From an uncultured Bacteroidales bacterium (GTDB taxonomy: Bacteria; Bacteroidota; Bacteroidia; Bacteroidales; UBA932), in assembly GCA_946405435.1 (NCBI GenBank), contig CAMJHF010000017.1:1-54916 (forward strand): a stretch of 54,916 nt of DNA, read 5' to 3'. The notes beneath the pieces are model-generated. The model did no database searches. It was not told the DNA's origin and saw nothing but the letters and a program-made list of their open reading frames with translations. Shown one piece after another: positions 7,127 to 15,693 of this stretch (position 1 is the stretch's first letter; each line of letters opens with the position of its first letter). The position numbers were made by a program, and so were the translations under genes.

Positions 7127-9982
7127 TCAGTAAGTTACAGAAATATAATAAACCTTTACGCCTTTACTAATGTTAGTAACGGTAATCGTAATAACATTCC
7201 CGGACGCAGTAGACGTTGATTCGACAATAACATCATTGGCTGCGTTGAGCGATCCTGTACCGACGATGTTATCTCCAACTTTAAGATTCACATCTCCAGC
7301 CGTGCCGCTAAAGCCACCAAATTTTGCGGATATGCCGGAAACGCTGGTGCCAGTAGGAAGAGTAGTGGTAAAAGTAATACTTGTAGCAGGGGCTTTACTT
7401 GAACCAACTTGATAATACTCTGTATTAGAGGTAAACGATGTTGTTCCAACCGTCGTAATGGTCCAAGAGTTGCCTTCGCTGTCATCTCCAGTTACAGATG
7501 CGGCGTTTATTTTGGTGTCATTTGAACCAAAATTAATCGTAGCGATAGTTCCTCCTTCTCCAGGTGTAGTTTCCGCTTTTACAATAATCGTGTAAGAAGC
7601 AGAACCTTCCTTGAAAGAATCATTACCGCTAAACGATGCTGTGATTACGGCTGTTCCTTCTTCCTCGCCAATAAGAATGTCTCCCGTATTTTCATCGACA
7701 TAAGCGACATTGTCATTCGAAGAAGAGTATGTTACTGTTAAGTTGTTGGGGTTGGTAAGTTCAGGTGCTGTAAAATCGGCACCCGTCTCTACGGTGTAAG
7801 ACAGCGAGCCATCGCCAAATGCCAGACCAGAGTCCTGCTTCTCAATAGGCTTAACAGGCTCGGTTCCGGTAAATACAGCAACCTCATCCAGAAAGCCACG
7901 TTTTCCCTCAAATGTAAGAACAAGTTCACCGGTAGCCCCAGCGATAGTTATACTATAGTCTTTCCACGATCCGTTAATAAGGGTGATTTGTGTGTCTCCA
8001 GAAAGTGTGGCTCCTGTGGCCGTCACGGAAAGTGTATTAGTTCCAGAGGCCCAACCTGCAGCTTTGAAAGTGAGTGTTGCATTTCCTGTAAGTTCTATGG
8101 CATCAGTCGTCATTATTCCGTTCGCCGAACCAGTACCAAACTTTAAGCATTGTTTTGCGCCACCAACTTTTTCAAGAACTGACCAATTCTCATCAGTAAT
8201 TGGATCATTAGTCGCAATAGAACCGCTATATGTATTGTCATTCCCGCCGGTTCCATTAATTGAATCAAACGACTCATAGAAGAAAGTCTTTGCCTCTACC
8301 GAACTGTCAACAACGGTGATTGTATAACTTGCTGAACCAGCATTATAATCATCGTTTCCAGCAAAACTGGCAGTAATTACTGCGACGCCAGCAGCACCAA
8401 TCACAATTTCACCTGTAGCTTCATCAACAAGGGCAACATTTTCATTGCTGGAAGAATATGTGACGGTCAGATTATTAGGGTTGGTCAAAGTAGGAGCAGT
8501 AAAGTCTTCTCCAACATTAGCCTCAAACTCTGTTATTTCGCCGAAGGAAAGCTCTGGAGACATCTTGGTCTTAACATCGGTTACCTTGAAGTTTTTGATT
8601 TCCCATGTACCGGCAACACTAGATGTCGAGGTATATTTAAAGCCTATCTTTATAGTCTTACCGTTATAATCTGCAAGGCTGATAGTAGAACTAACAAAAT
8701 TCCAATCAGTTCCAAGCGGATAAACATCGGGAGCAACTTCCGTTTCCGTTTCTCCTTCAATGACAACAACCTTAAAGTAATCTTTGACAGCCGCACCGTT
8801 TAATTTATTAGCCGCCTGATCAAAAGTAAGCTTTGATTTGTTGCTCCCGATAATAAGCTCGGGGGAAATCAAGTAGCTAACAGCCTCGTGTGCAGCACCA
8901 CTAACATAGGCAGAAGCTTTCTCATACTTGTAAGTGTTATCATATATCCAGACGTACGATAAGCCAGAGCCAAGAGTAACATTCTTGATTGTGAAATCAC
9001 CCTGACCATTAGCGAAAGACTCTTCATAATTACCAAGATTGGCGGCTTTCGGAGTGCGAACGGCGGAGGTCATTCCGATGTTCATAGTATTGTGCATGTT
9101 CTTCTTGAATTCACGGGTGAATCCGGAGAAAGAACGCACGTAATATGCTTTGTCAGTTTCTACATTAACAGTGAGTTCAGTAAGAGTTGCCGGGAGCATG
9201 CTCAGCCATACTTTTACAGAATTGTTCTCATAGACCAGGTTATTACCGTTGACGACTATCTCATTGGTAGTTCCCTGTGCGTTGGAAACTGCGCCGGTGG
9301 TGATATCAATATTATGAAGACCAACGAGGTCTGCACCTTCTTGAGCGGTGAAAGTGATGTTGGAGATTGTCTCACCGTCATAAATGCTAAGATTCTTGAT
9401 GGTAAGATCTGCATGAGCAACCTGACGGCTCCATGTTAGGAGAACCGTTTCTTCGCTACTGGGCTTTGCACTATACTCCTCTGATACACCAACCATCAGA
9501 TCGGCAGCGCTGTCAAAGGAATTGGCTGCAGGAGTCTGCTCAGCTGGAATGGTGATCGTAGCAACTGGGGCATTGTCAAAAGATGATGCGGAAATAGATC
9601 CAGGGTAAAGACCATAAAAGATATGTGTTCCAGTAGCAGTTGATGTAAAATTGGAATTCACAGTAAATTCAGCGATTTCAGCGGCTGCCTCAAGTTTGCT
9701 AGAGGCATAAAGCTTAGGAGCTGTGTTAGAGTCACTTGCACCCTGCCATACTCCTTCTACGGTGTAAGCCATGCGAATCTGGTCGTCTTTTGACCATGTT
9801 ATGGTTTCTCCATTCCACTCAGTCTTTGTTGCAATCTCTTCTTCCAAAGAAGGCTTTACAGAAGAGAATACAAAAGTGTCATTAGTAACAGTCTCACTCT
9901 GAGGAGTGATCTCTTTCTGGCAAGCGGTAAAAGCCGCGATAGCTGCTATAGCAGTAATAAAATAAAACTTTTTCATCACCAT
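7127..9982 (-). CDS. fimbrillin-like multi-domain surface lipoprotein (N-terminal part of a nuclease-bearing protein)
   Basis: A 951-aa lipoprotein with signal peptide and lipobox FTAC (Cys about 20). Order of domains seen: a fimbrillin-like region (TKTEWNGETITWSKDDQIRM, about 30-310); a choice-of-anchor-J-like beta-sandwich (about 320-480); a Big2-like Ig domain with NPNNLTVTYSSSN (about 485-570); a second jellyroll (about 575-715); a second Big2-like domain with nearly the same NPNNLTVTYSSSN tract (about 725-805); and a C-terminal sandwich ending VYYISVTY. It is visibly more AT-rich than its neighbours. It stops at a TGA beyond which the same frame continues into a Gly/Ser linker and a nuclease domain. 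Start may be 9982 or 9976 (MKKFYF). Likely surface-exposed, in an operon with the 44-aa microprotein 6 nt upstream. Confidence 0.85.
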   Translation of the reverse strand: MVMKKFYFITAIAAIAAFTACQKEITPQSETVTNDTFVFSSVKPSLEEEIATKTEWNGETITWSKDDQIRMAYTVEGVWQGASDSNTAPKLYASSKLEAAAEIAEFTVNSNFTSTATGTHIFYGLYPGSISASSFDNAPVATITIPAEQTPAANSFDSAADLMVGVSEEYSAKPSSEETVLLTWSRQVAHADLTIKNLSIYDGETISNITFTAQEGADLVGLHNIDITTGAVSNAQGTTNEIVVNGNNLVYENNSVKVWLSMLPATLTELTVNVETDKAYYVRSFSGFTREFKKNMHNTMNIGMTSAVRTPKAANLGNYEESFANGQGDFTIKNVTLGSGLSYVWIYDNTYKYEKASAYVSGAAHEAVSYLISPELIIGSNKSKLTFDQAANKLNGAAVKDYFKVVVIEGETETEVAPDVYPLGTDWNFVSSTISLADYNGKTIKIGFKYTSTSSVAGTWEIKNFKVTDVKTKMSPELSFGEITEFEANVGEDFTAPTLTNPNNLTVTYSSSNENVALVDEATGEIVIGAAGVAVITASFAGNDDYNAGSASYTITVVDSSVEAKTFFYESFDSINGTGGNDNTYSGSIATNDPITDENWSVLEKVGGAKQCLKFGTGSANGIMTTDAIELTGNATLTFKAAGWASGTNTLSVTATGATLSGDTQITLINGSWKDYSITIAGATGELVLTFEGKRGFLDEVAVFTGTEPVKPIEKQDSGLAFGDGSLSYTVETGADFTAPELTNPNNLTVTYSSSNDNVAYVDENTGDILIGEEEGTAVITASFSGNDSFKEGSASYTIIVKAETTPGEGGTIATINFGSNDTKINAASVTGDDSEGNSWTITTVGTTSFTSNTEYYQVGSSKAPATSITFTTTLPTGTSVSGISAKFGGFSGTAGDVNLKVGDNIVGTGSLNAANDVIVESTSTASGNVITITVTNISKGVKVYYISVTY

Positions 9983-9988
9983 GTAATT

Positions 9989-10123
9989 TTAGTCGCCAAG
10001 ATCATCAAGAGGATTATCCCCATAACCATTGCTGGCACTTCCAGGTTCTGAAAGGCAAAGAATGCCCTCGAATCGTACCACGAGGACTTTAGTGTTTGGA
10101 ATAAGGTAAATTTCCTTTTTCAT
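9989..10123 (-). CDS. 44-aa microprotein ahead of the fimbrillin-like lipoprotein
   Basis: Translation of the minus strand from the ATG at 10123 gives a 44-aa peptide, starting MKKEIYLIPNTKVLVV and ending NPLDDLGD, that stops 6 nt before the lipoprotein start. The layout is MKK, aromatic/hydrophobic, Pro, a Val-rich strand, then a Ser/Gly/Asn segment and an acidic tail. The 45-aa peptide at 34814-34951, also just upstream of a fimbrillin-like lipoprotein, has the same layout. The own-promoter match (10218-10248) supports real expression. No function known to me; too short for the usual gene callers. Confidence 0.65.
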   Translation of the reverse strand: MKKEIYLIPNTKVLVVRFEGILCLSEPGSASNGYGDNPLDDLGD

Positions 10124-10217
10124 TTGTTTTGAAATTTAGTTATTGATTGTTAATTGTTTATAATTATCATGTTACATAACTTGCTCAAAGCTCGACGGAA
10201 TAGTCCGTACGAACTTG

Positions 10218-10248
10218 CAAAATTAGTATTTCTTCGGTTTATTTCCAA
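10218..10248 (-). promoter_or_regulatory. promoter for the microprotein/fimbrillin-like operon
   Basis: On the minus strand TTG (10246-10248), a 20-nt spacer and TAATTTTG (10218-10225) fit the Bacteroidota consensus. Transcription would start near 10212. The roughly 88-nt leader begins with a small hairpin ACGGA-ATAG-TCCGT (about 10197-10210). Confidence 0.6.
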
Positions 10249-10297
10249 GGGAGGAGTGAAAAATTTTTGCCGGGATTGATGCTCGGCAAAAGGCCGT

Positions 10298-10413
10298 CTG
10301 GACAGAATTTGTCTTTATCTGTCCCGGCAGAAGGAAATAACGGGGTTTCTGGACAGAAAACGGCGATTTTTGTCCCGGCCGCAGGGAAGAAGGGGGTTCC
10401 GGGGCAGAATGGA
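10298..10413. repeat. 51-bp tandem repeat of hairpin-forming units
   Basis: CTGGACAGAA at 10298 and 10349 and a degenerate copy at 10400 are spaced exactly 51 bp, and TGTCCCGGC recurs at 10320 and 10371 with the same period. In the second unit, GGACAGAAAA pairs with TTTTTGTCC to form a stem of about 10 bp. The array lies just past the stop of the propeller gene (10443, minus strand), so it may act as a repeated terminator for the arc operon. No other feature is seen in 10249-10442. Confidence 0.6.
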
Positions 10414-10442
10414 GTAGGAGTGACTACCGCGGCCCGATGGGG

Positions 10443-11339
10443 CTACAAGAACTCGTAGAGTTCGTGGATCTCGTGGTCGTAGCCGGGGTAGAAGCCGCGG
10501 GGCATGCCGAGTACTATGCGGGCGCCGCGGTTGGAGAGGACCACGAGGGCGCCGGTGGCGGGGTTGATGCAAAGGCCTTCTATCTCGCCGGCGCGGCGAA
10601 GGCCGTCCATGGTCTTGTAGCGTTCCACCCTGGCTTCGCTCTTCAGTTCCCTGCCCTGCGGCGCCTGGCTGCCCGGTGCCACGTGCCCGGCGTACGGGCT
10701 GCAGACATAAAGGTGATCCGGAGAGCCGGAGTCGGCGTCGCCGTCGTCGCTGGAGATGAGGATCTCTCCCCCGTCGGTACAGAAAATGCCCTGCTGAAGG
10801 GCCGGAGCAGGGTCGAGGGCCACCTTGCCGAGGTACTCGCCGCCGGCGAGGTCATAGCAGTAAAGGTGACTGCCGCACACCCAGTCCGCCATCCATACAA
10901 GTCCGCGCGAACGGTCCACTGCGAGCCCGCAGCATTCCACCTGCCCCGAGGCCGGCTCCCAGGTGAGGGACCTCCGGTACTGCAGGGTGGCGGCATCATA
11001 GATGGCCACCTGGATGTTCTGTCCCACACCGTCCATGAAGTACTCGCAGTCGGCGAAGATCTCGCCTCCGTACACGTCGATGTCGCCGATATGGTTGGGA
11101 GCCGGAGAGCCGGCGGTGATGGAGTCGAAGGGCGACTCGTTGCTGAGCAGAAGCTCGCCGTCCAGCGAATACTTGTAGAGCGCGCCGGAGCCGGACACGT
11201 AGTAGTACTTGCCGTCACACGCCACACCCTGGCGCCCGGATACGTCCAGCACCCTCGGCTGCCCGGCACTTCCTGAACAGCTTAAGGCTAAAGCCGTAGC
11301 CATCAAAAAGATAACCATTTTTAAAGTCCTGCAAACCAT
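10443..11339 (-). CDS. beta-propeller (TolB/SMP-30-like fold) lipoprotein
   Basis: A 298-aa protein starting MVCRTLKMVIFL with lipobox LALSC. The mature part is a run of blade-like repeats with YxYDLxG and short Asp/Gly turns (GALYKYSLDGELL, AIYDAATLQY, YCYDLAGGEYLG), ending ALVVLSNRG. It also has a Cys-rich patch (VECCGLAV). It resembles six-bladed propellers such as TolB, 6-phosphogluconolactonase or SMP-30, but I cannot assign a substrate. The start at 11339 is chosen because it gives a positively charged n-region before the hydrophobic stretch; 11318 is the alternative. It is the last gene of the arc operon, 58 nt after the unknown gene. Confidence 0.7.
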   Translation of the reverse strand: MVCRTLKMVIFLMATALALSCSGSAGQPRVLDVSGRQGVACDGKYYYVSGSGALYKYSLDGELLLSNESPFDSITAGSPAPNHIGDIDVYGGEIFADCEYFMDGVGQNIQVAIYDAATLQYRRSLTWEPASGQVECCGLAVDRSRGLVWMADWVCGSHLYCYDLAGGEYLGKVALDPAPALQQGIFCTDGGEILISSDDGDADSGSPDHLYVCSPYAGHVAPGSQAPQGRELKSEARVERYKTMDGLRRAGEIEGLCINPATGALVVLSNRGARIVLGMPRGFYPGYDHEIHELYEFL

Positions 11340-11397
11340 AACTTTAAAATTACATAACAAACAGAGGCTCAACCTTTTACCCTCCAGCCAACGAACG

Positions 11398-11937
11398 CTA
11401 CTTCCCCGCTCCGGAACCCACTTCCTCGAACTTGTAGCCCAGAGCGCACAGCCGTATGGCGGCGCCAAGCTTGAACATGACCTCAACGGTCACGAGGAAC
11501 ATGCGGTAGGCCTGCGCAGTGCCGGGCTCGGGGCACTCGCGCATAAGGTAATGATGCGCCGAGGACGAGCAAGTCTGCATGGCGGCCACGCTGTGCTTGC
11601 TCTCCTTGAGGATACTGCCGGTGATGTGGTCGTCCATGTCGTCAAATCCCCTCTGCCCGAGAAAAAATGAATAGGGACTCGTCTCGTAGCGGGGCCAGTC
11701 ACGGTCCCAGAGCTCGGCCACGGCCATGCCGAGGTATCCCGCGCATGCGAGGCAGTACTCCGGATAGTCGTTGAAATTGCGCACGGCGTCTCCGTAGAAG
11801 GAAGGCGCATAGCGCAGCCAGGCGTTGTCTATGTCTGGCGAGGAGAGCAATGTCCCCTTGAGCAGTCCAGCATCGGTGCTCACGGACAGGAGGTACCGGG
11901 TGAGGTCCTCCCTGTATTTGTCCACCGGGTCCACCAC
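11398..11937 (-). CDS. uncharacterised helical protein coupled to arcB
   Basis: A 179-aa, mostly alpha-helical, Cys- and Tyr-rich soluble protein with no signal peptide; I do not recognise a family. Notable segments are RFNDYPEY-like motifs (DAVRNFNDYPEYCLACAGYLG), DDMDDHITGSIL and SSSAHHYLMRECPEP. It starts with tandem GTG codons (11937/11934) beginning 1 nt after the arcB stop, so it is almost certainly co-translated with the carbamoyltransferase. By position it may be an accessory or regulatory factor of arginine/citrulline catabolism; that is guilt by association only. Start codon choice is uncertain by a few codons. Confidence 0.72.
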   Translation of the reverse strand: MVDPVDKYREDLTRYLLSVSTDAGLLKGTLLSSPDIDNAWLRYAPSFYGDAVRNFNDYPEYCLACAGYLGMAVAELWDRDWPRYETSPYSFFLGQRGFDDMDDHITGSILKESKHSVAAMQTCSSSAHHYLMRECPEPGTAQAYRMFLVTVEVMFKLGAAIRLCALGYKFEEVGSGAGK

Positions 11938-11938
11938 C

Positions 11939-12958
11939 CTATAGCTTAATGGCGCCCTCAGGGGCCAGGGTGGCCACCATGACGGCCTTGATGGTGTGCA
12001 TGCGGTTCTCGGCCTCGTCGAAAACTATGCTGGCGGGACTTTCGAACACATCTTCCGTGACCTCGATGCCGTCCAGGCCGAACTGTTTGTGCACGTCGCG
12101 GCCCACCTGCGTCTCGAGGTTGTGGTACGAAGGAAGGCAGTGCATGAACTTGCAGGATGGATTGCCGGTACGCGCCATCAGGGAGGCGTTGACCTGGTAG
12201 GGACGCAGAAGCTCGATCCTCTCTTTCCAGACCTCAACGGGCTCGCCCATGGACACCCACACGTCGGTGTAGATGAAGTCGCAGCCCTTCACTCCCCCGT
12301 CCACGTCGTCGGTGACGGTGATGCGGGCGCCTGTCTGCGCGGCTATGCGGCGGCACTCCTCCACCAGCTCGGGAGCGGGATGCAGGGCCTTGGGCGCCAC
12401 GATACGCACGTCCATGCCCATCTTGGCCCCTCCTACAAGCAGGGAGTTGCCCATGTTGAAGCGGGCGTCGCCAAGATAGGCGTAGCTCACCTTCGATAGG
12501 GGCTTGCCGGCATGCTCGCGCATGGTGAGGAAGTCGGCCAGCACCTGCGTGGGGTGGAATTCGTTGGTGAGGCCGTTCCACACGGGAACGCCGGCATACT
12601 CGGCGAGCTGCTCCACGGTGGCCTGCGCGAAGCCTCGGTACTCAATTCCGTCGTACATGCGCCCAAGCACACGGGCGGTGTCTTTCATGGACTCTTTGAT
12701 GCCTATCTGCGACCCGGTGGGGCCGAGGTAGGTGACACGGGCGCCCTGGTCGTAGGCAGCCACCTCGAAGGCGCAGCGGGTGCGGGTGGATGTCTTTTCG
12801 AATATCAGGGCGATGTTCCTACCCTTGAGCAGGGGCTGCTCGGTGCCGGCGCGCTTGGCGCGCTTGAGCTCTGCGGCAAGGTCGAGCAGGTACTCTATTT
12901 CTGCGGGAGTGAAGTCGAGCAGCTTGAGGAAGCTGCGGTCCCTTAAATTGATAGCCAT
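11939..12958 (-). CDS. arcB: ornithine carbamoyltransferase (probably catabolic)
   Basis: Catalyses citrulline + phosphate to ornithine + carbamoyl phosphate (reversible); cytoplasmic. The 339-aa translation has all family signatures: STRTR (carbamoyl-phosphate loop, about residue 55), FHPTQ (about 135), and HCLPS with MHCLP near residue 275. The overall length and the [12 protein letters not shown] segment match ArgF/ArcB rather than the shorter N-succinyl/acetyl-ornithine carbamoyltransferases often found in Bacteroidetes. Location directly after carbamate kinase and the arginine-deiminase-like gene points to the catabolic arginine deiminase pathway. 11-nt spacing from arcC. Confidence 0.93.
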   Translation of the reverse strand: MAINLRDRSFLKLLDFTPAEIEYLLDLAAELKRAKRAGTEQPLLKGRNIALIFEKTSTRTRCAFEVAAYDQGARVTYLGPTGSQIGIKESMKDTARVLGRMYDGIEYRGFAQATVEQLAEYAGVPVWNGLTNEFHPTQVLADFLTMREHAGKPLSKVSYAYLGDARFNMGNSLLVGGAKMGMDVRIVAPKALHPAPELVEECRRIAAQTGARITVTDDVDGGVKGCDFIYTDVWVSMGEPVEVWKERIELLRPYQVNASLMARTGNPSCKFMHCLPSYHNLETQVGRDVHKQFGLDGIEVTEDVFESPASIVFDEAENRMHTIKAVMVATLAPEGAIKL

Positions 12959-12969
12959 ATCTTTGAATG

Positions 12970-13884
12970 TTAAGGAATTATCTCTGTGCCGCCGGAGCCC
13001 AGGCTGCCGGCCTCGGTGATGACGCAGCGGCCGCCGGTGCCCTGCACGAACATGATGCCGGCCCGCACCTTGGGGGCCATGGAGCCCTCGGCAAACTGGT
13101 CCTGGGAGAGGTACTCGCGGGCCTGCGCCACGGTCATGCTGTCAAGTGCAGCCTGGCCGGGCTTGCGGAAATTGATGTACACCTTGGGCACGTCGGTAAG
13201 GATGTAGAACTCATCGGCATGCATGTGCACTGCGGCAAGAGCGCTGGCCAGGTCCTTGTCTATGACGGCCTCGACGCCCCTAAAGCCCTCGGCGTCCCTT
13301 ACCACGGGGATGCCTCCGCCGCCAACGGTCACCACTATATTGCCCTCGCGCGCAAGCTGCTCCACTATCTCTATATTATTGATTCTCTTGGGAACAGGCG
13401 AAGCCACCACCTTGCGCCAGCCGCGTCCGGCCGGGTCTTCCCTGTAAAAAGCTCCGTCGGCCGGCTTCTCCTTGTAGTACGGGCCTACGGGCTTGGTGGG
13501 ATTGAGGAACATGGGGTCTGCGGGGTCCACCTCGACGCGGGTCACCAGCGACACCACCCGGCGCTGCAGGCCGGCGGCGCGCAGCACCTTTTCCATGCCG
13601 CTTTCTATCATGTAGGCTATGGAGCCCTGGGTTTCGGCGCCACAGAAATCCATGGGCATGGCCTGCAGTCCGAACTCGCGGCTGCCCGCCTCGTGGCGCA
13701 GCAGCGCGTTGCCAACCTGCGGGCCGTTGCCGTGGCCTATCACTATGTCATATCCTTTCTCCACCAGCCCCAGAAGGCTGCGGCAGGTGCTTTCCACGTT
13801 GGCCAGTTGCTCTGCATAAGTGCCTTTCTGGCCGGCGCGCAGAAGGGCGTTGCCGCCGAACGCCACCATTGCAAGTTTTCCCAT
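12970..13884 (-). CDS. arcC: carbamate kinase
   Basis: Converts carbamoyl phosphate + ADP to carbamate + ATP, the energy-yielding step of arginine deimination; cytoplasmic. 304 aa, normal length. Seen: the N-terminal [18 protein letters not shown], the nucleotide-site tract [11 protein letters not shown], and the C-terminal KVRAGIMFV. The start at 13884 ([14 protein letters not shown]) is chosen because upstream residues in the frame overlap the arcA coding region and do not belong to the family. It begins 2 nt after the arcA-like stop. Confidence 0.95.
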   Translation of the reverse strand: MGKLAMVAFGGNALLRAGQKGTYAEQLANVESTCRSLLGLVEKGYDIVIGHGNGPQVGNALLRHEAGSREFGLQAMPMDFCGAETQGSIAYMIESGMEKVLRAAGLQRRVVSLVTRVEVDPADPMFLNPTKPVGPYYKEKPADGAFYREDPAGRGWRKVVASPVPKRINNIEIVEQLAREGNIVVTVGGGGIPVVRDAEGFRGVEAVIDKDLASALAAVHMHADEFYILTDVPKVYINFRKPGQAALDSMTVAQAREYLSQDQFAEGSMAPKVRAGIMFVQGTGGRCVITEAGSLGSGGTEIIP

Positions 13885-13886
13885 GA

Positions 13887-14801
13887 CTAGTCCCTCCTGA
13901 GCGGCAAAGTGGAACAGCGGAGCAGGCCTCCCATCTTGGAAATCTCGCGGTAGGGGACGGTCTCGACCGTCATGCCCCACTTGTTGCGAAGATGCTCGCC
14001 GAGGCGCACGAAATTCTCTTCTATCACCACGACCTCCTCGGAGATGGAGAAGATGTTGGAGTTCATCCAGTACATCTCTTCCTTGGTGATTTCGAACACG
14101 TTATCCTTGCCGAAAAGGTCTACGAGGTGGTCGGCGTCGCGGGGATTCAGGAAGCCGTCGCGGTAGATTATGGCCTTGTCGCGGCCCACCGGCATGAAGG
14201 TGCAGTCCAGGTGGAGTATGCCCTCGTAGGGGTTGGTGTCGCTCTTGCGGAGGTTCAGGGGGATGATGGTCTTGTTGGGGAAGATCATGCGCAGGTAGTC
14301 CAGCGCCAGGCGGTTGGTGCGGGCGGTCTTGACCTCGGAATAGTCCTCGAAGGCGTACTGTCCCAGGAAGATGACTCCGTTGTAGAGCACCACGTCGCCT
14401 CCCTCCACATGCACCGTTTCGGGGAGGTTGTAAATCTGCTTGTAGTGAATCTGGCTGTAGATTTTGTCGTAGGCGTCAATCTCATCCTGGCGGTCGGGAA
14501 TGATGTTGGAGACTATTATCTTGTCGTCGATGACAAAGCCCACGTCGCGGGCGAACACCTGGTTGCAGCCGGGCACAGGCTCGGGACGGTAGACTTTTAC
14601 GCCGTACTTCAAGAGGATCGCCTCGAAGGCATCCATCTCCTTTTTTACGTCCTCTTGTTTGGGGTATATTCCCTTAAGTACTGATTCATAGGATTTTGCG
14701 TCAAAGGTTTCCCGGAGCTGGGGGACGGGGCCCATGGAGTCCGGGAGACCCAGGACGACCTCGCGAAGGCGGGATGTTTCGGAATGTACGTTTAGTGTCA
14801 T
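13887..14801 (-). CDS. arcA: arginine deiminase-related amidinotransferase-fold hydrolase
   Basis: A guanidino-group-modifying enzyme: by context, arginine to citrulline + ammonia. The 304-aa protein has the pentein-fold signatures FARDVGFV, HVEGGDVVLY (catalytic Glu/His region), LHLDCTFMPVG (catalytic His/Asp) and the C-terminal nucleophile Cys in GGLLRCSTLP. It is about 100 residues shorter than classical ArcA and nearer in size to dimethylargininase/CtlX-type enzymes, so a citrulline- or methylarginine-directed activity is possible. The start at 14801 is preferred over 14831 because a -7 element, TATCTTTG, lies at 14819-14826. First gene of the arc operon. Confidence 0.8.
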   Translation of the reverse strand: MTLNVHSETSRLREVVLGLPDSMGPVPQLRETFDAKSYESVLKGIYPKQEDVKKEMDAFEAILLKYGVKVYRPEPVPGCNQVFARDVGFVIDDKIIVSNIIPDRQDEIDAYDKIYSQIHYKQIYNLPETVHVEGGDVVLYNGVIFLGQYAFEDYSEVKTARTNRLALDYLRMIFPNKTIIPLNLRKSDTNPYEGILHLDCTFMPVGRDKAIIYRDGFLNPRDADHLVDLFGKDNVFEITKEEMYWMNSNIFSISEEVVVIEENFVRLGEHLRNKWGMTVETVPYREISKMGGLLRCSTLPLRRD

Positions 14802-14818
14802 TTGGTCATAAGTTTGCA

Positions 14819-14826
14819 CAAAGATA
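14819..14826 (-). promoter_or_regulatory. -7 element of the arc operon promoter
   Basis: TATCTTTG on the minus strand matches TAnnTTTG exactly, 17 nt upstream of the arcA ATG at 14801. I see no well-spaced -33 TTTG, so the promoter may need an activator. Confidence 0.5.
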
Positions 14827-14874
14827 CTCATTCCATTCGATTTTTTTTGTATATTGCCGTCAATTACAATCGTC

Positions 14875-15693
14875 ATGGCTGTAAATGAAAGTGTACGTTT
14901 AGACCTCGACTCCATAGTCGAAGCCAAATTCGGCAAGGGCAAGGTCCCTCGCTTCGTTCTTTCCTGGCTCAAGAAATTCATACACCAGGACCACCTCAAC
15001 GGCATATTGGACCAGGGAGAGTACCTGGGCGTGGACTTCCTCGAGAAAGCAATCGAGTACTACGACGTCCACCTCACGGTGGAGGGCCGCGAGAACCTCC
15101 CCGAGGACGGCCGCCGCTACACTTTTGTGTCCAACCACCCGCTGGGCGGCGTCGACGCGGTGTCCGTGCTGGCCGTCATAGGCCGCAAGTACGACGGCAA
15201 CATCATCATCCCCGCCAACGATATACTCATGGCCGTCAAGCCCATAGCCGAGTATACCATACCGGTGAACAAGTTCGGCGGGCAGTCGAGCAGCCTCTCC
15301 GAGCAGATAAACGGGGCCTTCGCCTCGGACAGGCAGGTGGTGATTTTCCCGGCCGGCCTGTGTTCCCGCAAGATCGACGGCGTGGTGCAGGACCTTCCAT
15401 GGAAGAAGACCTTCATCACCAAGAGCAAAGCCAACCAGAGGGACATAGTCCCCATCTGGTTCAGCGGGCGGAACTCGTGGCGCTTCTACTTCCTGGACAA
15501 GTTGCGCAACCTGCTCAAGCTCAAGCTGAACATAGCCATGCTCACACTCCCCGACGAGCTGTACCGCAGCCAGCACAAGTCATATACTATGGTAATAGGA
15601 AAACCCATACCCTGGCAGACGTTCACTTCCGAAAAGAAGGACATCGAGTGGGCGGCATGGGTACGCGAACAAGTTTATAAACTCAAGAAATGA
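14875..15693 (+). CDS. glsA: PlsC-like O-acyltransferase, probable glycine-lipid synthase GlsA
   Basis: A 272-aa membrane-associated glycerolipid-acyltransferase-fold enzyme. The acyltransferase motif I HX4D is NHPLGGVD near residue 88, and FPAGLCSRK is the glycerolipid-binding motif III equivalent. In Bacteroides, GlsA O-acylates the hydroxy group of N-acylglycine made by GlsB to give glycine lipids and, further on, flavolipins. The adjacent GNAT/OlsB-type gene overlaps it by 4 nt (ATGA), which is the glsB/glsA pairing known from B. thetaiotaomicron, though here the O-acyltransferase comes first. The start at 14875 (MAVNES) is chosen over the upstream TTG. Confidence 0.8.
   Translation: MAVNESVRLDLDSIVEAKFGKGKVPRFVLSWLKKFIHQDHLNGILDQGEYLGVDFLEKAIEYYDVHLTVEGRENLPEDGRRYTFVSNHPLGGVDAVSVLAVIGRKYDGNIIIPANDILMAVKPIAEYTIPVNKFGGQSSSLSEQINGAFASDRQVVIFPAGLCSRKIDGVVQDLPWKKTFITKSKANQRDIVPIWFSGRNSWRFYFLDKLRNLLKLKLNIAMLTLPDELYRSQHKSYTMVIGKPIPWQTFTSEKKDIEWAAWVREQVYKLKK

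Noticed and set aside
10298..10413. Possible CRISPR array (51-bp period)
   Set aside because: Units are degenerate along their whole length, there is no constant repeat with unique spacers, only about three copies, and no cas genes nearby.
13887..15005. Longer N-terminus for the arginine-deiminase-like protein (start at 15005 or 14831)
   Set aside because: It would cover the divergent glsA coding start, and the -7 promoter element at 14819-14826 lies downstream of those starts.
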